In this document: positions 1 through 7,694 of the stretch, in pieces
Position numbering within the stretch: position 1 is the stretch's first letter
Layout of the letters: each line of letters opens with the position of its first letter
DNA from: an uncultured Clostridia bacterium
Lineage (GTDB): Bacteria; Bacillota_A; Clostridia; Oscillospirales; Acutalibacteraceae
Direction: 5' to 3'
Length of the DNA: 11,640 nucleotides
Assembly (NCBI GenBank): GCA_937891215.1
Contig: CALAEU010000110.1
Coordinates: 1-11,640 of the forward strand
Translations under genes and position numbers: made by a program
The notes under the pieces: generated by a model
Databases searched by the model: none
Told to the model about the DNA's origin: nothing
What the model saw: the letters and a program-made list of their open reading frames with translations, nothing else

Positions 1-2592
1 GCACAAATACGTCTTCCTTTTGGTAAAGGTATGCTTCATACTGTCGATTTTCATAGAATGATAAAAGAAGCACTTCGTAGCGACAATCTTAATGGAATTA
101 AAATTAAAGATGCTTTTGGGATAGATAGAGATTTAAGTAAAGCTCAAATAATACTTACTAAAAGTATGTTTAAATGCTTCCATTGGTTAAAGTCTTTTTG
201 CGAAAAAGAACACCATGAAGACCCAATGAAGTATTATTTCGAGAAAATGAAGGAATACAACCATTCCTTGTACATATCTAATACCGATGCCATGCTAAAA
301 AATGAAACAAAGAAAGTAACTCTTAGTTATCAGTTTTTAAATCCAATGAAATTGGAATACAATGAAAATTCAGAGAAGAAAAATAGATTAGAGGAAATTG
401 TAGATACCCATTTTGAAGAAGCGGGCAAAATTAAAAACAATAAATATTATCAGAAACAAAGTGCAAAGAGGGAGCAGGCAGAGCAAATTGCTGAAAACTC
501 TGAAAGAGAAGAAATTGTTGAAAAAACAGAACCCTGGTTATCAGTGCTCAGTGAAGATAATCGTGTAATAAAGGAACCCAAAATAGCAGGTAAGTTGAAT
601 GGAATGTACCAGAGTCAACTAAAAAACACTGTGTTTGGTAAGCTTGTTGTTGAGGGTGAATTGCGCTTTTTATCAAGAGATTTAGTTGCTCTTTGTTATC
701 ATCTAGTTAAGAAATGTGGGGATGAATATAGTAAAAAATCAAAGAAGTTAAAAGATAAGATAGTGTATGATGAAAAAATATCTATACCGGGCAGAGCAAT
801 TGCGGTTGAATGTGGTGCTAATCTTGCACTTTTCCGTAATCCGCATTTATCCCGTAACGAAGAATGGTTATCGCAATATTTTGAAGATGATTTCAGGAAA
901 AAGTATTTAGGTCATTTAAAAGGTGTTGTGGAAATTGGTTATAACAGTATTGCCAATTTAGCATTAGGGGGTGCAGATTTTGATGGTGACCTTGTGAAAA
1001 TTATTAAAGATAGAGCAGTTGTTGAAGCAGTAAAGGATGGTTGTTACATTGAAGAAAATGGTGAAATGAAACGAAATATACCTGTTATAGAAATTCCGGG
1101 TACGCCAAAACCAAAAGAATTGTCTGTAAATGACTACACAATGAATTTTGAAGTAATAAAAAGAACATTTTCTTCGCGTATAGGTGAAATCAGTAATGCT
1201 ACTATAAAAGCAGGGTATTTTCAATATAAGAAAGACGATGAACGTCTTATCGAGAATAACATTTGTGCTATGGCAACAATATTGACTGGTCTTGAAATAG
1301 ATAGTTGTAAAAATGGTGAAAAACCTGACATAAAACCTGTAACAAAGTTTTGGGATGATGAAAAAAAAGACGATGCATCAAAAACAGAATCAACACCTGA
1401 ACAAACAGAGCAACCTATAGCAGAAGATGGTGTATCGGGTGATACAAAAACTGAAAAAGCTTACTCAAAAAAATTCGATTACATAAAGCAAAAAAATGAA
1501 ATCGAAAAGATGGATGCTGTTAAAATTCAGGTTGAAGAAAAAAATCACGAAACTCCAGAAAAAAGAGGTTATGAAATTTATACCTCTAAAAATATAAACA
1601 AAATGTTTATACCATATATGGAAGAGGATAAAGAGAAGAAATTTGCGGATATTGATAAATTGTTTTATTATTATGCAAAGAAAAAAGTTGAAGAAAAAGA
1701 AACCAAAAAAGAACAAAGCCACTCTGATTTAGGCAACAATGATAAAGAATTAGCAAAAAAAGAATGTCTTTTCGAAGAACTTACAAAAGAAGAAAAGAAA
1801 AAAGAAAAATATAATAAAATAAAAGATATTATTTCAGCTTATAATGATGTTATGAGCCTTTCGGGTCAAGTTTATAAAGCTGAAAAACTTCATCATGAAT
1901 CAAGATATTTAAAACAAATAAATTCTATTTTACAACTTCAGTACGATGATGGCGTAGATGAGAAACATATAAATTCTATTTTAAATTTTTTTGAAAGTTT
2001 TATAGAAGATAAGTATGAGAAGACATTTTGTGGTGCAAAAGTGAGTGAAATAGAAAAGAAAATAAAGGAAATAACAAAAGAAGAAATAGAGTGGCTCATA
2101 AACGATAAATGGCAAAATATGCGTGGAGAGAATAAAGCTGAAAAATTAAAAGAAAAATATGGTAAAAAATTAGAAGAAGAGCAGATAACTCTACTCACAA
2201 ATTTTGACTGTGGTGGTTACCAATTGCTTTATTTCTTCTTAAAAGAAGTAATTCTTACTTTTAAAGAATCAATAAACAATAATATTGGTTTAAACGAAGT
2301 GTGTTTAGTGACAAAAAAGGAAGAAAAAGAATATTTCAAAACGTATTTAGAAATATACAAAGAGAACAAAAATAAAAAGGTCCCTAAATCTACATGGAAG
2401 AAAGAATTGATAAAAAAGGCTCGTGAAGACATAAAGGGAATATTTGGTGCTAATTTTATATCTTCATTGAGGTATGTATATGCAATTTCGAAAACAATAG
2501 ATAAAAATGGTAACTTCTTCTGGGATGTCTTCACAGCCGAAGAAATATTGACTGCTATAAAAAAGAAAGAGGGTGCAAGCGATGCTGAATGA
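1..2592 (+). CDS. RdRP/YonO-like two-barrel RNA polymerase, 5'-truncated
   Basis: Probable single-chain two-barrel RNA polymerase, related to eukaryotic cellular RNA-dependent RNA polymerases and the phage enzyme YonO. The frame is open from base 1, and the residues before the first ATG (AQIRLPFGKG) resemble the family's KG motif, so the gene starts outside the window and the ATG at 31 is internal. Motifs seen in family order are TKSMFK (157-174), SYQFL shortly after 322, RNPH (835-846), the metal-binding catalytic signature GGADFDGD (967-990), IGEISN (about 1180-1197) and LEIDSCKNGE (1291-1320), the last resembling the RdRP VDxxKTG segment. A low-complexity Thr/Glu linker starts near 1366 and leads to about 400 Lys/Glu-rich, probably helical residues that I cannot assign. 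Missing N-terminal sequence should include the rest of the first barrel. Template and product (RNA, DNA or short oligonucleotides) cannot be read from sequence. The next gene overlaps its stop by 11 bp. Superfamily membership is fairly sure; biochemical role is not. Confidence 0.82.
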   Translation, partial: AQIRLPFGKGMLHTVDFHRMIKEALRSDNLNGIKIKDAFGIDRDLSKAQIILTKSMFKCFHWLKSFCEKEHHEDPMKYYFEKMKEYNHSLYISNTDAMLKNETKKVTLSYQFLNPMKLEYNENSEKKNRLEEIVDTHFEEAGKIKNNKYYQKQSAKREQAEQIAENSEREEIVEKTEPWLSVLSEDNRVIKEPKIAGKLNGMYQSQLKNTVFGKLVVEGELRFLSRDLVALCYHLVKKCGDEYSKKSKKLKDKIVYDEKISIPGRAIAVECGANLALFRNPHLSRNEEWLSQYFEDDFRKKYLGHLKGVVEIGYNSIANLALGGADFDGDLVKIIKDRAVVEAVKDGCYIEENGEMKRNIPVIEIPGTPKPKELSVNDYTMNFEVIKRTFSSRIGEISNATIKAGYFQYKKDDERLIENNICAMATILTGLEIDSCKNGEKPDIKPVTKFWDDEKKDDASKTESTPEQTEQPIAEDGVSGDTKTEKAYSKKFDYIKQKNEIEKMDAVKIQVEEKNHETPEKRGYEIYTSKNINKMFIPYMEEDKEKKFADIDKLFYYYAKKKVEEKETKKEQSHSDLGNNDKELAKKECLFEELTKEEKKKEKYNKIKDIISAYNDVMSLSGQVYKAEKLHHESRYLKQINSILQLQYDDGVDEKHINSILNFFESFIEDKYEKTFCGAKVSEIEKKIKEITKEEIEWLINDKWQNMRGENKAEKLKEKYGKKLEEEQITLLTNFDCGGYQLLYFFLKEVILTFKESINNNIGLNEVCLVTKKEEKEYFKTYLEIYKENKNKKVPKSTWKKELIKKAREDIKGIFGANFISSLRYVYAISKTIDKNGNFFWDVFTAEEILTAIKKKEGASDAE

Positions 2593-3862
2593 AATACAAG
2601 AGTATAAAGACTTAACACAAAAAGACAATTGTAATACGGAGAATGTTCGACCGGTTTTGCGTTATAGAGTGCTATATCCGGATTTATCAGGTATTGAGCG
2701 TGCTATGACTATTGTTACACGTGGGTTTGCTTTTCCAAGTAATTTTGAAAATGGTACTGAAGATATAAAGTGTATAAGAAACTACTTGAAATCGTGGTGT
2801 GGTTTAAAAAACAACCCAAAATATTACCAGTTAAAATCAAGTAAGAATAATAAGTGGCAATGGAAGCAAATGTCTCTGGATGAAATAGAAAAACTTGATG
2901 AAGTCGATAAGAAAAGATATAAAATAAATAAAAATTGTCTCGAAGAAGAGTTTTCTGTGGAATTCCCCGAAGAGTTTTTTGTGGAATCCTCCAACGAAAA
3001 TAAAGAGCAGATAAAAACGCAAGTATGGGGAGCATTTCAAGAACAATTTCCAGAAGTGTGTTTTTTGAATGAGTCTTCAGATACTTGTAATAATTGTTGT
3101 GAAGAAATAAAATCCGTGGATAATTGGCTTGGTAATTACATTGAAAGTTTTAGTGCACCTCAATCTACAGATAAAAAGAATACTGAGTATCTTAAGAAAA
3201 AACTAAAAGATAAAAAATCCCAATTTAGTCAACATATTTTCAATACATCGTTAAATAGTGAAGAGGGCGAAAAAACCAAAGCAATTACTTATGAGAAAAT
3301 AATTGCGAATGCATTAAATGCCGGACCTTTAAATGAATATGTACTTTATGTTAACAAGAACATAACAGATATAACAAAGTTGTTTGAAAATATCAGGGAT
3401 AGAAGAAAGAACAAAAAAGATGAAAATGGTAATGTTGGTTCTGACAAACTTAACCAAGCGTCATATTCAGTGATTCTTGCTGCAGTTACATATTATCTTA
3501 TTCAAAGAAAAACTGAACAGAAATTTGTAGTTTTTAATAAGGCGGATTATCAAAACTTTCTTTATGGTAATTTACCTAAAAATGGAGGTTTATCATGTTT
3601 TAAATATTATAATGGGGATAGTAAGGAACCATTGTTTGAAGAGCGTGTTTTTGATGGCAATACTATAAAACTTTGCGTTAATGAAAATTGGCTTAAAAAA
3701 ACAGAGTTAAAGGTGATGAATAAAAAAGCGTTTTATGCATCAGGAATTGATGAAACTAAAATAACTCGTATAAATTATAAGTACGAAAAGAACGAGAAAA
3801 ACACAGGCAATGGTTATGATTTGAAATTTTATATAGAAGGTGATAACAATGGAGATAAATAA
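2582..3862 (+). CDS. Uncharacterised protein coupled to the polymerase
   Basis: A 426-residue soluble protein that I do not recognise. The ATG at 2582 is preferred over an in-frame GTG at 2573, because AGAGGG ends at 2573 and sits about 8 bases before the ATG. The N-terminal 60 residues contain a conserved-looking stretch (RPVLRYRVLYPDLSG). The middle is acidic and lysine-rich, with a tandem 8-residue duplication (EEFSVEFP/EEFFVESS). A cysteine cluster, CNNCC, lies at 3086-3100, with another Cys at 3059. A hydrophobic helix (ASYSVILAAVTYYLIQ, around 3456-3510) looks more like a buried helix than a membrane segment. No signal peptide is visible. The 11-bp overlap with the polymerase gene suggests translational coupling, so a partner or accessory subunit of the polymerase is possible. 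That is inference from position only. Confidence 0.8.
   Translation: MLNEIQEYKDLTQKDNCNTENVRPVLRYRVLYPDLSGIERAMTIVTRGFAFPSNFENGTEDIKCIRNYLKSWCGLKNNPKYYQLKSSKNNKWQWKQMSLDEIEKLDEVDKKRYKINKNCLEEEFSVEFPEEFFVESSNENKEQIKTQVWGAFQEQFPEVCFLNESSDTCNNCCEEIKSVDNWLGNYIESFSAPQSTDKKNTEYLKKKLKDKKSQFSQHIFNTSLNSEEGEKTKAITYEKIIANALNAGPLNEYVLYVNKNITDITKLFENIRDRRKNKKDENGNVGSDKLNQASYSVILAAVTYYLIQRKTEQKFVVFNKADYQNFLYGNLPKNGGLSCFKYYNGDSKEPLFEERVFDGNTIKLCVNENWLKKTELKVMNKKAFYASGIDETKITRINYKYEKNEKNTGNGYDLKFYIEGDNNGDK
2945..2992 (+). repeat. 24-bp in-frame tandem duplication
   Basis: Two adjacent 24-bp copies (2945-2968 and 2969-2992) are identical at 21 of 24 positions. They encode EEFSVEFP and EEFFVESS inside the unrecognised 426-residue protein. 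The length is a multiple of three, so the frame is kept. It looks like a recent small slippage duplication. Confidence 0.75.
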
Positions 3863-4142
3863 GGAGTTTTATATAAATGCCATGGCAGAAAACCTTCAGA
3901 TGTTAAGAGCAAAAATCAATCTTACACAAGAAGAATTATGTTATTTAGCAGGTGTTTCAAGACAAACTATTGTAAATGTAGAGCGTAATAAAAAACTCAC
4001 TTGGAATACATATCTTTCATTGGTTTTTGTTTTTCAAAACAATAAGGAAACCAGTGATTTAATGAGTTTTTTAGGTATTTATCCTACAGAATTATTACGA
4101 ATCCTTGATAAAAGTATAGAGAACGAAAGGGAGTTAATATAA
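3849..4142 (+). CDS. Xre/Cro-family helix-turn-helix regulator
   Basis: A 97-residue protein with a Cro/C1-type helix-turn-helix. The core reads LRAKINLTQEELCYLAGVS followed by RQTIVNVERNK, which is the usual Xre pattern (LTQEELA..AGVSRQTI..iE..). The start is taken at ATG 3849, because AGAAGG at 3835-3840 is 8 bases upstream. The in-frame GTG at 3840 falls inside that ribosome binding site. The roughly 40 residues after the motif, up to the C-terminus, could be a small dimerisation helix pair. It overlaps the preceding gene by 14 bp and ends 1 bp before the next start, so it is co-transcribed with the effectors. It is a likely autoregulator of the operon, or a DNA-binding partner of the large protein downstream. 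No operator can be located here because the operon promoter is outside the window. Confidence 0.85.
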   Translation: MEINKEFYINAMAENLQMLRAKINLTQEELCYLAGVSRQTIVNVERNKKLTWNTYLSLVFVFQNNKETSDLMSFLGIYPTELLRILDKSIENERELI

Positions 4143-4143
4143 A

Positions 4144-7100
4144 ATGGCAATAATAGGTGCTTATAGATTAGCTGTTCATAATTTATTATATGAAAGACCA
4201 ATTTGTAATTATATTTCTGGTAAAAAGGAAAATGTTCTTATTCTCGGTAGTGGCTGGGTTGGAAACGAATCTTTTAAAGCAGTTTTTTCGGCAGGTCAGT
4301 TTATAGATACAGAATTAAATATTACCATTGCTTCTTCAAATGCTGAAGCATATGGAGAAAAAATGAAGTCAGCATTTCCTGCTTTAGAACAGGTTATGAA
4401 AGAAAAAGTTGTAAATGCTAATGTAGAATTTAAAAATGTAAAAATAGATTCAAGCGACGATAGCATAAACACTGTTTTGAAAGATTTGAATGTAGCAGAA
4501 TTTACATATTTTATTATTGCTTTAGGTGATGAACAAATAAATAAATGTGTTGCTAGTGAGATTGTAAAAGCAGTGGAATCAGTCAATAAAAAAATACTTG
4601 TAGCTGTTTTTGCAGAAACTGAAGAAAATGAAGTTTCGGAAGCAAACAAAACAATTGAAACATATTACTTTAATACAAATAACAATAACGACGAGTTGAT
4701 TCGTTTAGCAAAAAATATTAACTTTGCGTATGCGATGAAAGAAAACGAACGTAAAGGTATAGAAAAGGCTGATTCGGAATTCACGGACTGCTTTGAAAAG
4801 GAATTTGTAAATTCACCTGAAGATAAGGAAATTACGGATTTAAGCTTCGTTGAAAATTTTAAAGGAGCAGATTATTCGGCGGATAGTTCAATAGCATCTG
4901 CTATGCATATTCCTTATAAATTAGCCGCTTGTAAAAAAATGAATTTAATAAGCGATAAAACAGCAGAAGATATTCTTTCTGAAAGCATAGCAAATAAGGA
5001 TAAGACTTATAATAGTTTAATAGAACTTGAACACCGTAGATGGTGTGCATATATGTGTATGCGTGGCTTCAGAGCGCCAACCACTGATGAAGAAAATACA
5101 CTATATAATAAGCAAGATGTCAATGGTAAAGTTGTTTTTAATGATCATAGAGATAAGCATAATTTATTGCATCTTTGTATGTGTAAAGCAGATACAACAG
5201 GGGTTGTATTGACACAAGAATCTCATTGGAGGGCAAGCAATAAGAATTATGTTTCCGAATTAGATAAAATGTCAATAAAGGCTTATAAGTTAGCAAGAGA
5301 AAGAGCGAAAGAACTTTATAAAAATAAGGAAACGTTATTTGAAAATTTAGATTTAGAAAATGTTTACCATAGGGATTTGAAAATTGCAATTGAGAAACTT
5401 TTTAATAATGATTGCAATTCGTTAGTTCTTTACGAACAATCACTTGAAAAAGCAAAGGAATATACTGTGGGAGTTGAAAAATTGAGTGAATTAGATTTGC
5501 TCAATTTTGAATTAAGTGCTGTAAAATGCATGAATAGACGTACAGATTTTACAGCTATTGATGCACAATTGATTGATTTTTTACCTTTCTGCTCCTGGTA
5601 TAGAAAAAAATATAAAACAGTTATTACTTTAACAACAAAACTTCCGGTGAAGGATGTTGTTGTACCTACTGTTTTTTGTGCAGAAAAAGCTGTTTTTATA
5701 GGTCCTAATATTGAAAAAGATGATTCATATAAAACAACAATAAAAGAATATTTTGCAAATCGAGGAAATACTACGAAGTTATACGAATTTGTGAATTGTA
5801 ATGTTAAAGATTTATATGACATATCATATAAGTTGTCTGACTATAAAGATGAATTAGAAAATCAGGAAGCGTTAATCAATGTAGTATCTGGTAATGATGA
5901 TTTAATCTCTGTTTCAGTTGGAAAAATGGCGGGAGAGTATAAAAACATCAACGTTTTAAGATATGATTCATTAAATGGGATAATATCTATTCTTGGGAAT
6001 GGAAGTATTTCTACTGGTATTGACAATAAAAGTTTTTCAGTTGAAGAAGTTATTGATTTAATTGGTGGAAAAATCAAAAATCCTAACACGGGTATTTCCA
6101 GTGATGAAGATAGAGATAAGTTGATGAATGTGTTTAAGCAGTTTTGTAAAAAAGAAACCTATTATGATATTGAAGCCAAGAAAACAAGGGAATATAATAT
6201 TTGGCAGTTGTTTAATACTTTTATGACATCTAATGCAAAAGATATATCTACAGATTTCAATAAAAAAGAGTTTAATATTGAAAATTGCAATAAGCAGCAA
6301 AAGACAGCAACATTGGTTGTATCGAATGATGTATATCAAAAAAGTGGTTTTGAAAAGTTGTTGAATGCTTTAAAGCAATATAAAATAATTGGTAATTATT
6401 CAGATGATTTTTCGGCAGAAAATACTATACGAATAAAATTTACTTATTGTGAAAAAGAAATTTTAAATTGGTTGAAACTAGCAACTATTCACCATCGATT
6501 TGAATTCAATTTAGAAGATGGGATTAAATTTCTATCTTTAAGAATAGATAGTGCAAAGTTGTATTCTTTTGACGAGCATGAGACAATAAAGACTAATAAG
6601 ATGAATATGATGAAAAGTTTGAGGAAAAAGGGGTTTGTAGAAAATTTAAGCAACTGTTTTTCAAAAAGAGAGATGGTTTGCCCGTGTGGTAAAGGAAAAG
6701 ATTGTAAAAAAATAGAAACTTGCAAAAAGTTAAAAGAAAAGCCCCAAGATAATTTGGTGTCTTTTGAATTCAGAGATGCGAGGATTTGTTGGTTGCTAAA
6801 ACAACAAGGAGTTCCCTTTGAAGAAATCCTTTATCATTTGTCGCGATGGTATGGTTCGTTTAATGATGTGCAGACTGGTGTTAAACTTGCATGGGATAAA
6901 AACTTTAAAAGAGAAAAAAAGGATATAATAGCAAAAATAGAAGAAATTCAACAAAGAGTACAAGAAACATCTGGAAGTGAAAATGAGATCTTTGGTTATT
7001 TCTTGTTTAAAAATGCTGTAAAAGAATTAAAAGGAGAAGTAACAGAAACAGTGGGAAGCAAAACCGAAAACGAAATTGATGTTATAGCCGTTAATGGTAT

Positions 7101-7407
7101 GACGCCGATATTTGTTTCTGCAAAAACCAATAAAGAAGTAAAAAAAGAATGGCTTTATGAAATTGATTCAATTTCAAAACATTTTGGTGCAATTCCGGTT
7201 ATGGCAGTAGCACAGGATTGCAGTAAATTTGCTGAAGGCGAATTTGTCGGCAGAGCTAAGAGTATGGGTGTTTCTTTAATAGGATTTGAAACACTTTGGG
7301 ATAATGAGAAGTTACAAGTTGCTTTGAGCAAAATAGCTAAAGGTGAACTTGTGACACCAAGAGAAGAAAAAACTAAAGAGTTGGAGGAACATAGTCATGA
7401 GTTATAA
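4144..7407 (+). CDS. Rossmann-RyR-CARF-like-PD-(D/E)XK nuclease fusion
   Basis: A 1087-residue multidomain protein, probably a ligand-gated nuclease. Residues 27-165 form a Rossmann-like domain with VLILGSGWVG (glycine-rich loop at 35-40), resembling TrkA-N/RCK NAD-binding domains. Residues 288-365 carry the RyR motif LIELEHRRWCAYMCMRGFR, but the usual C-L-V-P-(W/Y)-E-E-L stretch is degenerate. Residues 490-645 resemble the CARF domain of Card1/DUF1887 proteins: alternating strands and helices, then ALINVVSGNDD where TGGTK is typical. Cys846, 848, 854 and 860 could bind metal. The C-terminus (about 945-1062) fits a DUF1887-type PD-(D/E)XK nuclease: NEIDVI (Asp979), IFVSAKT (Lys994), then LYEIDSISKHFG. 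The ribosome binding site is AAAGGGAG, about 10 bases before ATG. Known Card1-type enzymes are shorter, bind cyclic oligoadenylates made by type III CRISPR Cas10 and cut nucleic acids. No Cas10 is seen here, so the activator is unknown. Nuclease and RyR calls are strong; CARF is moderate. Confidence 0.8.
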   Translation: MAIIGAYRLAVHNLLYERPICNYISGKKENVLILGSGWVGNESFKAVFSAGQFIDTELNITIASSNAEAYGEKMKSAFPALEQVMKEKVVNANVEFKNVKIDSSDDSINTVLKDLNVAEFTYFIIALGDEQINKCVASEIVKAVESVNKKILVAVFAETEENEVSEANKTIETYYFNTNNNNDELIRLAKNINFAYAMKENERKGIEKADSEFTDCFEKEFVNSPEDKEITDLSFVENFKGADYSADSSIASAMHIPYKLAACKKMNLISDKTAEDILSESIANKDKTYNSLIELEHRRWCAYMCMRGFRAPTTDEENTLYNKQDVNGKVVFNDHRDKHNLLHLCMCKADTTGVVLTQESHWRASNKNYVSELDKMSIKAYKLARERAKELYKNKETLFENLDLENVYHRDLKIAIEKLFNNDCNSLVLYEQSLEKAKEYTVGVEKLSELDLLNFELSAVKCMNRRTDFTAIDAQLIDFLPFCSWYRKKYKTVITLTTKLPVKDVVVPTVFCAEKAVFIGPNIEKDDSYKTTIKEYFANRGNTTKLYEFVNCNVKDLYDISYKLSDYKDELENQEALINVVSGNDDLISVSVGKMAGEYKNINVLRYDSLNGIISILGNGSISTGIDNKSFSVEEVIDLIGGKIKNPNTGISSDEDRDKLMNVFKQFCKKETYYDIEAKKTREYNIWQLFNTFMTSNAKDISTDFNKKEFNIENCNKQQKTATLVVSNDVYQKSGFEKLLNALKQYKIIGNYSDDFSAENTIRIKFTYCEKEILNWLKLATIHHRFEFNLEDGIKFLSLRIDSAKLYSFDEHETIKTNKMNMMKSLRKKGFVENLSNCFSKREMVCPCGKGKDCKKIETCKKLKEKPQDNLVSFEFRDARICWLLKQQGVPFEEILYHLSRWYGSFNDVQTGVKLAWDKNFKREKKDIIAKIEEIQQRVQETSGSENEIFGYFLFKNAVKELKGEVTETVGSKTENEIDVIAVNGMTPIFVSAKTNKEVKKEWLYEIDSISKHFGAIPVMAVAQDCSKFAEGEFVGRAKSMGVSLIGFETLWDNEKLQVALSKIAKGELVTPREEKTKELEEHSHEL

Positions 7408-7678
7408 TCCGAATCCGATAAATTCAAATGATATAGTTTTATCAGACGATATTTTAGCGCTTTCTGAAAAACTTGCTGAAAACACTCACGATGTCTGGGC
7501 GAAAACCAGAATAGAACAAGGCTGGAGTTATGGTGAAACAAGAAATGATGAATTAAAACAAACCCCATGCTTGGTGCCTTACGAAGAACTTCCTGATTCT
7601 GAAAAAGAATATGACAGAAGTACAGCCCTTGAAACACTTAAACTTATAATTAAACTTGGCTATAAAATCAGCAAATAA
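7397..7678 (+). CDS. Stand-alone RyR domain protein
   Basis: A 93-residue protein that is almost entirely one RyR domain, the module repeated in animal ryanodine receptors and common as a short bacterial protein. Diagnostic segments are YNPNPI near the start, LAENTHDVWAKTRI, EQGWSYGETR, PCLVPYEELPDSEKEYDR and TALETLKLIIKLGY. All are intact, and the length matches the usual single-domain form. The start at 7397 is supported by GGAGG at 7383-7387, and the gene overlaps the upstream nuclease fusion by 11 bp. Bacterial RyR domains have been proposed to bind nucleotide-derived ligands, but the ligand is not established. Between a CARF/RyR nuclease and a TIR gene, a ligand sensor or adaptor role is plausible (inference). 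Confidence 0.93.
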   Translation: MSYNPNPINSNDIVLSDDILALSEKLAENTHDVWAKTRIEQGWSYGETRNDELKQTPCLVPYEELPDSEKEYDRSTALETLKLIIKLGYKISK

Positions 7679-7694
7679 TGTATAGGTGATGTAA

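Noticed and set aside
31..33. ATG at 31 as the true start of the polymerase
   Set aside because: The frame is open to base 1 and the preceding residues match the family KG motif, so the gene extends left of the window.
964..2618. Several minus-strand open frames of about 85-130 codons inside the polymerase gene
   Set aside because: They are Phe/Ile/Ser-rich shadows of an A/G-rich coding strand, lack ribosome binding sites and lie opposite clear family motifs.
5027..5212. Plus-strand 61-codon frame inside the nuclease fusion
   Set aside because: It overlaps the RyR domain coding region in another frame and has no ribosome binding site or recognisable protein.
4144..7407. Type III CRISPR locus, suggested by the Card1-like nuclease
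   Set aside because: No repeat-spacer array, Cas10, Csm/Cmr or Cas6 coding sequence is visible in the window.
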